From positions 124,001 through 188,000 of the forward strand of contig NZ_BAABBV010000002.1 of the NCBI RefSeq assembly GCF_039538145.1: a stretch of DNA of 64,000 bases, read 5' to 3'. Source of the DNA: Gryllotalpicola daejeonensis. Lineage in GTDB: Bacteria; Actinomycetota; Actinomycetes; Actinomycetales; Microbacteriaceae. The notes under the pieces are model-generated. The model had not been told where the DNA came from. It ran no database searches and saw only the letters and a program-made list of their open reading frames with translations. Shown piece after piece: positions 31,421 through 41,223 of this stretch (its first letter is position 1; each line of letters starts with the position of its first letter). The translations under genes were made by a program, and so were the position numbers.

Positions 31421-31921
31421 ATGACCACCGCGATTCCCCTCTTCCTGGCGCGCACCGATTCGCCGATCGGCCGCCTCGAGCTGACCAGCGACGGCGACGC
31501 CGTCACGTCGCTGTCGATCGCCCGCGACGGGCACCTTCCCCTCGAGACCCTGCCCGAGAACTCGAACGCCGTGCTCGACGAAGCGGTACGGCAGCTCTCC
31601 GAGTACTTCGGCGGCACACGCACCGCGTTCGACGTGCCGCTGCACCTCCGGGGCACGGACTTCCAGAAGTCCGTCTGGGCGATCCTCGCGCGGCTGCCCT
31701 TCGGCGAATACACGTCATACGGCGAGATCGGCCACGAGCTCGGCCTGCTGACCGCGGGGCGCGCCGTCGGGGGTGCGGTGGGGGCGAACCCGGTGCCGCT
31801 GCTCATCGGCTGCCACCGCGTGCTGTCCTCCGCCGGCCGGGTCACCGGCTACAGCGGCGGCGAAGGGATCCCCACAAAGCTGTGGCTGCTCGCCCACGAG
31901 GGAATCACGCTCGCCGCATGA
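31421..31921 (+). CDS. Methylated-DNA-protein cysteine methyltransferase with GCHRV active site
   Basis: The 166-residue product fits Ogt-type suicide repair proteins that take alkyl groups from O6-alkylguanine: LRGTDFQKSVWAILARLPFGEY, TSYGEIGHELG as DNA-binding helix, AVGGAVGANPVPLLIGCHRV and TGYSGGEGIPTKLWLL. The acceptor Cys is present, but the usual Pro before it (PCHRV) is Gly. Alkyltransferase-like proteins lacking the Cys are thus excluded. A 3-methyladenine glycosylase gene follows after 49 bp, so this looks like an alkylation-repair pair. Confidence 0.9.
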   Translation: MTTAIPLFLARTDSPIGRLELTSDGDAVTSLSIARDGHLPLETLPENSNAVLDEAVRQLSEYFGGTRTAFDVPLHLRGTDFQKSVWAILARLPFGEYTSYGEIGHELGLLTAGRAVGGAVGANPVPLLIGCHRVLSSAGRVTGYSGGEGIPTKLWLLAHEGITLAA

Positions 31922-31970
31922 GCGTATCGACGTTGCCGGGAATTGCCCCGCGCGTGGGAGCGCGCGAAAA

Positions 31971-32555
31971 ATGACTGCGTATCGCGACGCCGTTGAGGGC
32001 GCAGACGGGAAGTGGCGGTGCGCCTGGTCGGTCTCAACCCCCGAATACATCGCCTATCACGACGATGAGTGGGGGTTCCCGCTGAAAGACGAGCGGCGTC
32101 TGTTCGAGAAGATCTGCCTCGAGGGATTTCAGGCCGGTCTCTCGTGGATCACGATCCTGAAGCGGCGCCCCACCTTCCGGGCCGCTTTCGCCGACTTCGA
32201 CCCCACCATCGTTGCGGAGTACGGCGAAGACGACATCGAGCGGCTGCTCGCCGATCCGGGCATCATCCGGCACCGCGGCAAGATCGAGGCGACCATCAAC
32301 AACGCCCGCGCCATGCTCGCGCTCGACCGACCGCTGGTCGAGCTGGTGTGGTCGTTCGCGCCCGAGCCGGGCTCGCGCCCGCGGCCTCAGTCGTTCCTCG
32401 ACGTGCCCGCAGTCACACCCGAGAGCACCGCGCTCAGCAAAGCGCTGCGGAAGCGGGGCTTTCGCTTCGTCGGGCCGACCACGATGTACGCGCTGATGCA
32501 GTCCGCCGGTCTGGTCGACGACCACGTGGCGGGGTGCTGGCGCGCGACCGGCTGA
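31971..32555 (+). CDS. tag: DNA-3-methyladenine glycosylase I
   Basis: The 194-residue product has the Tag signatures: RCAWSVSTPEYIAYHDDEWG (zinc-ligand Cys and the conserved WG), FEKICLEGFQAGLSWITIL with the catalytic Glu, and FRFVGPTTMYALMQSAGLVDDH with the C-terminal zinc ligands. It removes 3-methyladenine from DNA. ATG 31971 is downstream of the alkyltransferase stop by 49 bp with GGGAG about 12 nt before the start; co-transcription is likely. Confidence 0.93.
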   Translation: MTAYRDAVEGADGKWRCAWSVSTPEYIAYHDDEWGFPLKDERRLFEKICLEGFQAGLSWITILKRRPTFRAAFADFDPTIVAEYGEDDIERLLADPGIIRHRGKIEATINNARAMLALDRPLVELVWSFAPEPGSRPRPQSFLDVPAVTPESTALSKALRKRGFRFVGPTTMYALMQSAGLVDDHVAGCWRATG

Positions 32556-32579
32556 GGCGGCCGCGACACAGGTCAGTCA

Positions 32580-32703
32580 GGTCGAGGCGCACCCCTAGGC
32601 GCGTCTCAGTCCCATCGACCCACGCGTCTCGCGACTGCCCGACCGCAGCGCGAGACTAAGGGAGACCGTGGGGCGGCAACCGATTCGCGCGTGCGCCTCG
32701 ACC
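32580..32703. repeat. Nested three-level inverted repeat, 124 bp
   Basis: Outer arms: GGTCGAGGCGCAC (32580-32592) and GTGCGCCTCGACC (32691-32703), 13 bp perfect. Middle arms: CCCACG (32619-32624) and CGTGGG (32667-32672). Inner arms: GTCTCGCG (32626-32633) and CGCGAGAC (32649-32656). All are in concentric order between two convergent genes. No reading frame of note is inside. It could be a MITE-like relic or an elaborate terminator. Confidence 0.6.
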
Positions 32704-32803
32704 CGACTTGTAATGAGCATATCTCACCTACGGCCTCGGGCAATGGCTGCGACTACCCCCGTTCGCGGCGCGCCGACGACCGACAGCCTCAGCCGGCCAC
32801 GCG

Positions 32804-33568
32804 CTATGCGGCCACAGTGACGAGCGTGACCGTTCCCGCGTGCCGGGCATCCGTCGCATCGCCCGGCTCCAGCCGGAAGCCATGCGCAGCGCCCCACTCG
32901 ACAAACTCGGCGACAGAGGTCGGCGTCTCGCCGCTTGCGGCATACGCTCGCGCGAGCTCGCCCTTGGCGTGCTTGTTGAAGTGATTGAGCGCACGGCGCC
33001 GACCGTCCGCGCCCTCGGCGACCACCTCGAGGCGGATGCCGTGCGGCACCGGCCCCAGCGCGGAGTAGCCCTGCGATCGCGCGTCGAGAACGAGGCCGCT
33101 CTCATTCGCGAGCGCCTCGGCCGCGGCATCCGCCCACAGCGCCTTCAACCGCACTCCGGGAAGACGCGAATCGTGCGACAGCCGGTAGTCGGGAATCTCA
33201 TCCAGAGCCCCGATCGGGCCGAGCACCGCCGAATGGATCACGACGTGCCGCCCGAGGTGCTCACGCGCTTCCTGCGGCAACGACGCCGCGTCGAGCGCGT
33301 CGTAGAGCACCCCCGTGTAGCGATCGGCGGCCGGCAGCAGCTCAGACGTCTCGAGGGCCCGGTTCTTCGCGACCTCGTGGTGCTGCTTCACGCCGAGCTT
33401 CAGCGCCTTGACCGCGGCCTCGTGGTCTTCGGCGAGGGCGGCGACCGCGTCGAGGGTGGCCCGGCGGGCATCCGTCAGCATCGGGAAGCGCAGGCTCGAC
33501 AACGCGAGCCGCGAGCCGGGCGCGCCGCCCGCGCGCTTGGTCTCGGACGGGGGCAGAAGAAGGAGCAA
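32804..33568 (-). CDS. yaaA: YaaA-family (DUF328) peroxide-stress protein
   Basis: The 254-residue product begins LLLLLPPSETKRAGG and has the family blocks DRYTGVLYDALDA, HVVIHSAVLGPIGALDEIPDYRLS, LVLDARSQGYSALG and NHFNKHAKGELARAY. In E. coli YaaA lowers free iron during peroxide stress. The start must be TTG at 33568, since AGGAA stands 6-7 nt upstream and the sequence before it is not protein-like. It lies 71 bp past the atp operon hairpin, and converges on tag. Confidence 0.88.
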   Translation of the reverse strand: MLLLLPPSETKRAGGAPGSRLALSSLRFPMLTDARRATLDAVAALAEDHEAAVKALKLGVKQHHEVAKNRALETSELLPAADRYTGVLYDALDAASLPQEAREHLGRHVVIHSAVLGPIGALDEIPDYRLSHDSRLPGVRLKALWADAAAEALANESGLVLDARSQGYSALGPVPHGIRLEVVAEGADGRRRALNHFNKHAKGELARAYAASGETPTSVAEFVEWGAAHGFRLEPGDATDARHAGTVTLVTVAA

Positions 33569-33639
33569 ATCGGATTCCTGCGATGAAGGGGGCTCGATAC
33601 GCGCGGCTCCGCGCGCGCTAGTCGACCACCGGTGGAATG

Positions 33640-33676
33640 CGGAAGTCCCGCCCCGGCGAGCGGGACGGGACTTCCG
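33640..33676. terminator. Terminator of the atp operon
   Basis: CGGAAGTCCCG (33640-33650) pairs perfectly with CGGGACTTCCG (33666-33676) around a 15-nt loop, 54 bp past the atpC stop. An 11-bp GC-rich stem. Confidence 0.75.
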
Positions 33677-33730
33677 TTGAGAGAGACAGACGAGCGTCGT
33701 GCGCCGGGCTAGGACCGGCACAGCATGGGT

Positions 33731-33994
33731 TCAGACCAGCTCGGCCTTGGAGGCGACGATCGTGACGATGTCGGCCGCGACCGAGAAGTAGCCGCCCTCG
33801 GCGTTCGCCGTGATGCGCTCACCGCCCGGCAGCGTCAGGCGCACCTGGCCGCTGGCGAGCAGTGCGAGCACGGGCTCGCGGCCGGGTAGCACGCCGATCT
33901 CGCCGTCAGTGGTCTTGGCGACGACCATGGCCGCCTCGCCCGACCACACCTTGTGGTCTGCGGCGACCACGCTGACGTTGAGCAGCTTCGCCAT
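33731..33994 (-). CDS. atpC: ATP synthase epsilon subunit
   Basis: The 87-residue product is the central-stalk epsilon subunit: LNVSVVAADHKVWSGEA, IGVLPGREPVLALLASGQV, and an N-terminal beta-sandwich only. The C-terminal two-helix arm of the E. coli protein (about 135 residues) is absent, as in many actinobacteria, where regulation by that arm is reduced. It starts 3 bp after the atpD stop and is the last gene of the operon. Confidence 0.95.
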   Translation of the reverse strand: MAKLLNVSVVAADHKVWSGEAAMVVAKTTDGEIGVLPGREPVLALLASGQVRLTLPGGERITANAEGGYFSVAADIVTIVASKAELV

Positions 33995-33997
33995 GGC

Positions 33998-35470
<1,473 letters not shown>

Positions 35471-35506
35471 TGTTGTCTCTCTCTGTCTCTCAAACAGGCT
35501 GTGGGG

Positions 35507-36409
35507 TCAGGACGCGAGGGCGTCGGCGCCGCCGACGATCTCGGAGATCTGCTGCGTGATCTCTGCCTGACGTGCGTTGTTGGCGAGGCGCGTGTAGTTG
35601 GTGATCAGCTTGTCCGCGTTGTCGGATGCCGACTTCATCGCCTTCTGCGTGGCGGCGTGCTTCGACGCCGCAGACTGCAGCAGGGCGTAGAAGACGCGGC
35701 TCTCGATGTATGCCGGAAGCAGCCGGTCGAGCACCGTCTCGGCGTCGGGTTCGAACTCGTACAGCGGGGCGACGCCGTCGACGTCTGGCACCGAGTCGTC
35801 CTCGAGCTTGCCCTCGATCTGCAGCGGCAGCAGCCGGCGCACGGTCGGCGTCTGCGTGATCGAGCTCACGAAGCGGTTGAACACGCCGTGGATCTCGTTC
35901 ACGCCGCCGTCGGCCTCTTCACGGGTGAAGAGCTCGATCAGCTTGTCGCTGATCTCCTTCGCGAGCTCGAACGAGGGCTGGTCGGTCTCGCCCGTCCAGC
36001 TCTCGAGGTACGCCCGCTTGCGGAACGCGAAGTAGCCCACCGCCTTGCGGCCGATCAGGAAGTACTCCACCTCTTTGCCCTGCTCTTTGAGCAGCGCCTC
36101 GAGCTGCAGCGCCTGGCGGATCACCTGCGAGTTGAATGCGCCGGCAAGACCGCGGTCAGACGTGAAGACCATGATCAGCGCGCGCTTGATCGACTTCGGC
36201 TCGGTCGTCAGGATGTGCTCGACGTTCGAGCGGTGTGCGACGAGCGCCACCGCCTTCGAGATCTCCTGCGTGTAGGGACCGGCCTCGTTCACGCGAGCGA
36301 GCGCCTTCGCGATGCGGCTCGCGCTGATGAGCTCCATCGCGCGGGTGATCTTCTTCGTCGTCTGCGCGGACCGGATCTTCGACCGGTAGATGCGAAGCTG
36401 AGCGCCCAT
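35507..36409 (-). CDS. atpG: ATP synthase gamma subunit
   Basis: The 300-residue rotor-shaft subunit begins with LRIYRSKIRSAQTTKKITRAMELISASR and ends with a long helix holding RLANNARQAEITQQISEIVGGA, the two helices that form the coiled-coil axle inside the alpha3beta3 ring. TSDRGLAGAFN is present. ATG 36409 is 2 bp after the atpA stop, so translation is coupled. Confidence 0.97.
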   Translation of the reverse strand: MGAQLRIYRSKIRSAQTTKKITRAMELISASRIAKALARVNEAGPYTQEISKAVALVAHRSNVEHILTTEPKSIKRALIMVFTSDRGLAGAFNSQVIRQALQLEALLKEQGKEVEYFLIGRKAVGYFAFRKRAYLESWTGETDQPSFELAKEISDKLIELFTREEADGGVNEIHGVFNRFVSSITQTPTVRRLLPLQIEGKLEDDSVPDVDGVAPLYEFEPDAETVLDRLLPAYIESRVFYALLQSAASKHAATQKAMKSASDNADKLITNYTRLANNARQAEITQQISEIVGGADALAS

Positions 36410-36411
36410 GA

Positions 36412-38046
36412 CTAGCGGTTCCCGGCGATCTTCTCCTGCTCGACAGCGTCGGCGTCGAGCGCCTCGTGCTGCTCAGAACCGGGGGCGGCCAGGGGCTGGC
36501 CCTTGCCGGTCTGGAACTCGAGCTTGAACTTGTCGATCTGCGAGGAGATCTCGGCGACCGTCTCGTCGGAGAGCTGGCCGGACTCACGCAGCGTGTCGAG
36601 CACCTTGGTGTTGCGACGCAGGTGGTCGAGCAGCTCGCTCTCGAAGCGGAGGATGTCCTCGACCTCGATGTCGTCGAGCTTGCCGTTGGTACCGGCCCAG
36701 ATCGAGACGACCTGCTCCTCGACGGGGTACGGCGAGTACTGCGGCTGGCGCAGCAGCTCGGTCAGACGCGCACCGCGCTCGAGCTGACGGCGCGACGCCG
36801 CGTCGAGGTCGGAAGCGAACATCGCGAACGCCTGCAGCGAGCGGTACTGGGCCAGCTCGAGCTTCAGCGTGCCGGAGACCTTCTTGATGTGCTTCAGCTG
36901 CGCGTCGCCACCGACACGCGAGACCGAGATACCGACGTCGACCGCCGGGCGCTGGTTCGCGTTGAACAGGTCGGACTGCAGGAAGATCTGGCCGTCGGTG
37001 ATCGAGATCACGTTGGTCGGGATGTAGGCCGAGACGTCGTTCGCCTTGGTCTCGATGATCGGCAGACCGGTCATCGAGCCGTGGCCGAGGTCGTCGGACA
37101 GCTTCGCGCAGCGCTCGAGCAGGCGCGAGTGCAGGTAGAACACGTCACCCGGGTATGCCTCGCGGCCCGGCGGGCGGCGCAGCAGCAGCGACACGGCGCG
37201 GTAGGCCTCAGCCTGCTTGGTCAGGTCGTCGAAGATGATCAGGACGTGCTTGCCGCCGTACATCCAGTGCTGGCCGATGGCCGAGCCGGTGTAGGGGGCG
37301 AGGTACTTGAAGCCGGCCGGGTCCGAGGCGGGGGCCGCGACGATGGTGGTGTACTCCATCGCGCCGGCCTCTTCTAGGGCGCCCTTCACCGAGGCGATGG
37401 TCGAGCCCTTCTGGCCGATCGCGACGTAGATGCAGCGCACCTGCTTGTCGGGGTCGCCGGTCTCCCAGTTGGCCTTCTGGTTGATGATCGTGTCGATCGC
37501 GATCGCGGTCTTGCCGGTCTGGCGGTCGCCGATGATCAGCTGGCGCTGGCCGCGGCCGATCGGGATCATCGCGTCGATCGCCTTGATGCCGGTCTGCATC
37601 GGCTCGTGCACCGACTTGCGCTGCATGACGCCGGGCGCCTGAAGCTCGAGGGCGCGGCGGCCCTCGGTCGCGATCTCACCGAGGCCGTCGATCGGGTTGC
37701 CGAGCGGGTCGACGACGCGGCCGAGATAGCCGTCGCCGATGCCGACCGAGAGCACCTCGCCGGTGCGGGTGACTTCCTGGCCCTCTTCGATGCCGCCGAA
37801 CTCGCCGAGCACGACGACGCCGATCTCGTTCTCGTCGAGGTTCAGCGCGAGGCCGAGGGTGCCGTCCGCGAAGCGGACGAGCTCGTTCGCCATGACGCCC
37901 GGAAGACCCTCGACGTGGGCGATGCCGTCAGCGGCGTCGAGCACGTGGCCGACCTCGGTGGCGGTCGCCTTGCTGGGCTCGTACGACGTGACGAAGTCCT
38001 TCAGCGCGTCCCGGATCTCGTCGGGGCTGATGGAGATGTCTGCCAT
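36412..38046 (-). CDS. atpA: ATP synthase alpha subunit
   Basis: The 544-residue regulatory subunit of F1 has Walker A GDRQTGKTA, the PGREAYPGDVFYLHSRLLERCAKL region split across its conserved core, and the C-terminal helical domain. The tail carries an extra acidic stretch (about 30 residues ending in EQEKIAGNR), typical of actinobacterial AtpA. ATG 38046; atpH lies 50 bp upstream. Confidence 0.98.
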   Translation of the reverse strand: MADISISPDEIRDALKDFVTSYEPSKATATEVGHVLDAADGIAHVEGLPGVMANELVRFADGTLGLALNLDENEIGVVVLGEFGGIEEGQEVTRTGEVLSVGIGDGYLGRVVDPLGNPIDGLGEIATEGRRALELQAPGVMQRKSVHEPMQTGIKAIDAMIPIGRGQRQLIIGDRQTGKTAIAIDTIINQKANWETGDPDKQVRCIYVAIGQKGSTIASVKGALEEAGAMEYTTIVAAPASDPAGFKYLAPYTGSAIGQHWMYGGKHVLIIFDDLTKQAEAYRAVSLLLRRPPGREAYPGDVFYLHSRLLERCAKLSDDLGHGSMTGLPIIETKANDVSAYIPTNVISITDGQIFLQSDLFNANQRPAVDVGISVSRVGGDAQLKHIKKVSGTLKLELAQYRSLQAFAMFASDLDAASRRQLERGARLTELLRQPQYSPYPVEEQVVSIWAGTNGKLDDIEVEDILRFESELLDHLRRNTKVLDTLRESGQLSDETVAEISSQIDKFKLEFQTGKGQPLAAPGSEQHEALDADAVEQEKIAGNR

Positions 38047-38096
38047 GTTGTTCCTTTTGTAAGCGAGGCGGCTGGCCTCAGCGGTGAAGACCGGTG

Positions 38097-38891
38097 TTAT
38101 GCGAGCTGGAGCCGCACGTCGGAAAGACGCGTGGCGACGCTCGAGTCGATGACGTCGTCGCCGACCCGCACGCGCAGGCCGCCGATGAGCTCGGGGTCGA
38201 TGACGGAGTTGAAGGCGATCGCCTTGCCGTAGCGCTTCGAGAGCGCCGCGCGCAGGCGGTCGAGCTGGGCGGCGGTGAGCGGCTGCGCGCTGGTCACGGT
38301 GGCGAGGACGGCCTGCTTCTGGTCGGCGACCGTCTGCTGGGCCCAGCGCAGGGACTCACGGATGCCGCGGCCGCGCGGGTCTGCGACGAGCTGCCGCACG
38401 ATCGCAACGGTCTGCGCCGAGGCCTTCGTCTGCAGCAGCCGCTCAACGACACCGACCTTGGCGGCCGGGTCGGCGAGCTTGCTGCGCAGAGCGAGCTCGA
38501 GCTGGGCGTCGCCGGCGACGGCGCGGCCGACCGCGAACAGCTCGTCGCTGATCGAGAGCGACTCAGGAGCCGAATCCGCGATCGCGCGCACGCCAGCCTC
38601 TTCGAGACCGTCGACGATGTCGCCGGGCTCCGACCAGCGCTGCTGCGCTGCGGTGCTGAGAACGGCGAGCGCCGCCCCGGACACCTTGCCGGCGAAGACG
38701 CGCTCGACGAGCGCCTTCTTCTCGGCCGGCTCGGCCGTCGGGTCGGCGACCGCGCTGCGAAGCTGCACCGAGGAGCCGAGCAGACGCGCGAGCGAGAACA
38801 GCTCCTCGCCGGCGCCGAGGTCGGCAGCGCCGCCCTGCTGCGCGAGGGTGTCGCGCACAGCGGTCAGCGCTTCGCGGGTGGCACTGCCCAT
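38097..38891 (-). CDS. atpH: ATP synthase delta subunit
   Basis: The 264-residue peripheral-stalk subunit connects F1 to b. The C-terminal third holds the conserved ATVTSAQPLTAAQLDRLRAAL and the VIDPELIGGLRVRVGD motif. It is longer than the 177 residues of the E. coli protein because of an N-terminal helical region, as is usual in actinobacteria. Its ATG shares its first base with the atpF stop. Confidence 0.95.
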   Translation of the reverse strand: MGSATREALTAVRDTLAQQGGAADLGAGEELFSLARLLGSSVQLRSAVADPTAEPAEKKALVERVFAGKVSGAALAVLSTAAQQRWSEPGDIVDGLEEAGVRAIADSAPESLSISDELFAVGRAVAGDAQLELALRSKLADPAAKVGVVERLLQTKASAQTVAIVRQLVADPRGRGIRESLRWAQQTVADQKQAVLATVTSAQPLTAAQLDRLRAALSKRYGKAIAFNSVIDPELIGGLRVRVGDDVIDSSVATRLSDVRLQLA

Positions 38892-39445
38892 CAGGCCTGC
38901 GCCCCCGCCTTGCCCTCGCTCGCCTCGAGCTCGGCCAGGAAGCGGTCGACGATGCCCGCCGCCTTGTCGTCGTCCTTCAGCGATTCGCCGATGACGCCGG
39001 AGGCCAGGTCGATCGCGAGCGTGCCGACCTCGCTGCGCAGCTGCGCGGCGGCCTGCTTGCGCTCGGCCTCGATCTGAGCCTGAGCAGCCTGGGTGACGCG
39101 GGCGGCCTCGAGGGTCGCCTGCTCCTTCTGCTCGGCGATGATCCGCTTGCCCTCTTCACGAGCCTGCTCCTTGATCGAAGCGGCCTCGGTGCGGGCATCC
39201 GCGAGCTGTGCCGTGTACTGCTCGAGCAGGGCCTCGGCCTTGTTCTGCGCCTCGTCGGCCTTCGCGATGTTGCCCTCGATCGCCGCGGCGCGGTCGTCGA
39301 GCAGCTTGGTGAAGCTCGGGATGAACTTCCACACGAAGAACACGACGACGACCACGAAGCACAGCGCCGCCCAGATGAGGTCGGACCACTCCGGGATCAG
39401 CGGGTTCTTCGTCGCCTCCGCCGCAGCTACGACTGCGTGAACCAT
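38891..39445 (-). CDS. atpF: ATP synthase b subunit
   Basis: The 184-residue subunit has one N-terminal membrane helix (LIWAALCFVVVVVFFVW, about 24-42) and a long charged coiled coil. The start is decided by the ribosome site: AGGAGG lies 4 nt before the ATG at 39445, but only 1 nt before the GTG one codon earlier (39448), so the ATG is preferred. It forms the stator stalk with atpH. 32 bp after atpE. Confidence 0.95.
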   Translation of the reverse strand: MVHAVVAAAEATKNPLIPEWSDLIWAALCFVVVVVFFVWKFIPSFTKLLDDRAAAIEGNIAKADEAQNKAEALLEQYTAQLADARTEAASIKEQAREEGKRIIAEQKEQATLEAARVTQAAQAQIEAERKQAAAQLRSEVGTLAIDLASGVIGESLKDDDKAAGIVDRFLAELEASEGKAGAQA

Positions 39446-39477
39446 CACGCCTCCTTATTGCTTGGTGCTGGCGGGGG

Positions 39478-39702
39478 TCAGGACGTGAAGATGAAGTACG
39501 TCGCGATACCGATGAACGCGAGCGCCTCGGTGAACGCGATACCGATCCACATCAGAACCTGCAGGCGCGAGGCCAGCTCGGGCTGACGGGCGACACCCTC
39601 GATCGTCTTGCCGACGACGATGCCGACGCCGATGGCCGGGCCGATGGCCGCGAGGCCGTAACCGACGGTGGCGATGTTGCCGGAGATAGCAGCGATGTCC
39701 AC
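39478..39702 (-). CDS. atpE: ATP synthase c subunit
   Basis: The 74-residue hairpin of two membrane helices forms the proton-driven ring. The loop ARQPE between helices and the proton-carrying Glu in FTEALAFIG are present; Glu rather than Asp is normal outside enterobacteria. No sodium-binding Gln/Thr set is obvious, so proton coupling is expected. GTG start at 39702, with GAAGGAAA 10-12 nt upstream. Confidence 0.97.
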   Translation of the reverse strand: MDIAAISGNIATVGYGLAAIGPAIGVGIVVGKTIEGVARQPELASRLQVLMWIGIAFTEALAFIGIATYFIFTS

Positions 39703-39748
39703 TGTGTGTGTTTTCCTTCCGTGATCAGGACGGCGGGTGCCGGCCCGG

Positions 39749-40546
39749 TTAGTGCTCGTCCGCCACTGCCAACTGAATGTAGACAGTGGTGAGGATTGCG
39801 AAGACGTATGCCTGCAGCAGGCCGACCAGCACCTCGAAGAGCTGGAAGGCGAAGCCGAAGGCCAGGGTGCCGAGGCCGAAGGCCTTGAGCGCGATGGGTG
39901 CTTCGATGAAGAAGAAGGTCGTCGCGGTGAAGAACAGCACCAGCAGCAGGTGGCCGACGATCATGTTCATCAGCAGTCGCAGCGTCAGCGTGATGGGACG
40001 CACGATGAACGTCGAGATGAACTCGATCGGGGTCACGATGATGTACAGCGGCCACGGGACGCCCGCGGGGAACAGCGCGTTCTTGAAGAAGTGGCCGGTG
40101 CCCTTGCGCACGCCTGCGTAGATGAACGCCACGTAGGACACCACCGCCAGCAGCAGCGGCACACCGATCACGGAGGAGCCGGCGATGTTCATGAACGGGA
40201 TGACACCCGTGATGTTCATGAACAGCACGAAGAAGAAGATCGAGGCGATCAGCGGGAAGAAGCGACGGCCGTCCTTCTTGCCGAGGAGGTCTTCGACGAC
40301 GCCGACGCGGATGAAGTCGAGGCCCATCTCGACGACCGACTGGAAGCGGCCAGGCACGAGCTTCATCGAGCGCGTGCCGATCCAGAACAGGACGATCAGG
40401 GCGATGGTCGCGACGACGCGGATCAGCATCACGCGGTTCATCTCGAAGACCGTGCCCTGGAACAGGACCCCGCCCGGGAAGAACTCGTCGATCGAGGGGC
40501 CCTGGAACTGACCGTCGTTGGCCGAGGACGAAACCAACAGGTTCAC
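39749..40546 (-). CDS. atpB: ATP synthase a subunit
   Basis: The 265-residue membrane subunit carries the proton half-channels; the essential Arg lies in RPITLTLRLLMNMIVGH and the C-terminal helix in AFQLFEVLVGLLQAYVF. Actinobacterial FFPxxVLFxGTxFE N-terminus present. The GTG at 40546 has no ribosome site, whereas a CTG five codons earlier (40561) has AGGAG exactly 6 nt upstream; the true start may be that CTG. First gene of the core atp operon. Confidence 0.95.
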   Translation of the reverse strand: MNLLVSSSANDGQFQGPSIDEFFPGGVLFQGTVFEMNRVMLIRVVATIALIVLFWIGTRSMKLVPGRFQSVVEMGLDFIRVGVVEDLLGKKDGRRFFPLIASIFFFVLFMNITGVIPFMNIAGSSVIGVPLLLAVVSYVAFIYAGVRKGTGHFFKNALFPAGVPWPLYIIVTPIEFISTFIVRPITLTLRLLMNMIVGHLLLVLFFTATTFFFIEAPIALKAFGLGTLAFGFAFQLFEVLVGLLQAYVFAILTTVYIQLAVADEH

Positions 40547-40629
40547 AGCGTTACTGAACAGCGCTATCTCCTGATTCAGGCACCGAGCGCCCCGATGAAA
40601 GGGCGACGATGGAGTTATGCCGAGCCCTG

Positions 40630-40645
40630 CGCGGCATATGCCGCG
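40630..40645. repeat. Perfect 16-bp palindrome in the atpB leader
   Basis: CGCGGCATATGCCGCG is fully self-complementary. It lies between the putative atp promoter and atpB, so it could be a dimeric regulator site or, in RNA, a 6-bp hairpin with a four-base loop. Confidence 0.5.
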
Positions 40646-40668
40646 GAGCAGGCAGGGGGATCGGAATC

Positions 40669-40674
40669 ACTCTA
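40669..40674 (-). promoter_or_regulatory. Candidate -10 (TAGAGT) of the atpBEFHAGDC operon
   Basis: TAGAGT on the minus strand, with TTCGAA 18 bp upstream as a possible -35, in the 203-bp gap before atpB. It predicts a leader of about 110 nt. Confidence 0.4.
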
Positions 40675-40749
40675 CAAGACAATCGGGATGCGTTCGAATC
40701 AATCGACTGTCAATCGGCGCGGATTCCTCGCCATTTGCCGAACAGAGCC

Positions 40750-41223
40750 CTATTCTTTCTCGCCCGATTCGGACCGACCGCGCTCACCGGGGCCGACGGC
40801 GATCGGAATCCGGCTGCGGATCACGACCACGACATCGACGAAGAGCGAGCCGAGCACGCCCGCGATGATCGACAGGAACAGCACGTAGGCGTTGACCCAC
40901 GGCTGGTGCCGCAGCAGCACCGCGATCACGATGAAGACGATGAACTTGATGATCCAGCCGCCGAGCACGATCGCGAAGAAGATGCCGGCGAAGAGCTCGC
41001 CGCCCGCGTAGCGATTGGCGAACAGGATGCTTGCCGCGGTGATGCCGAGGAAGACGAGGCCCATCGCCGCACCGATCAGCGCGCTCGTGACGCCCACTCC
41101 CCCGGCGAAGATCGCGCCGAGCACGACGGCGACCACGGCGATCGCCGCGACGATGATGGCGTCCCATTTCAGGGCGGTGCGCATCACCTGGTTGACGGCG
41201 GATTCCGGGCGCGGGGCGGTCAT
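40750..41223 (-). CDS. AtpI-like small membrane protein
   Basis: The 157-residue product has four predicted membrane helices (about 22-42, 46-68, 82-106, 115-140) and a charged C-terminal tail. Its place just ahead of atpB and its topology fit the ATP synthase subunit I/hypothetical protein of actinobacterial atp loci, thought to assist c-ring assembly or magnesium uptake; sequence alone does not prove it. ATG overlaps the stop of the WecA-like gene by 4 nt. Confidence 0.75.
   Translation of the reverse strand: MTAPRPESAVNQVMRTALKWDAIIVAAIAVVAVVLGAIFAGGVGVTSALIGAAMGLVFLGITAASILFANRYAGGELFAGIFFAIVLGGWIIKFIVFIVIAVLLRHQPWVNAYVLFLSIIAGVLGSLFVDVVVVIRSRIPIAVGPGERGRSESGEKE

Noticed and set aside
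32556..32803. Possible small RNA or tRNA in the tag-yaaA gap
   Set aside because: The nested inverted repeat does not fold as a cloverleaf and there is no promoter-like sequence at its edge.
40750..41223. Identifying the small membrane protein as AtpI with certainty
   Set aside because: Topology and place fit, but I see no diagnostic motif, so it is left without a gene symbol.
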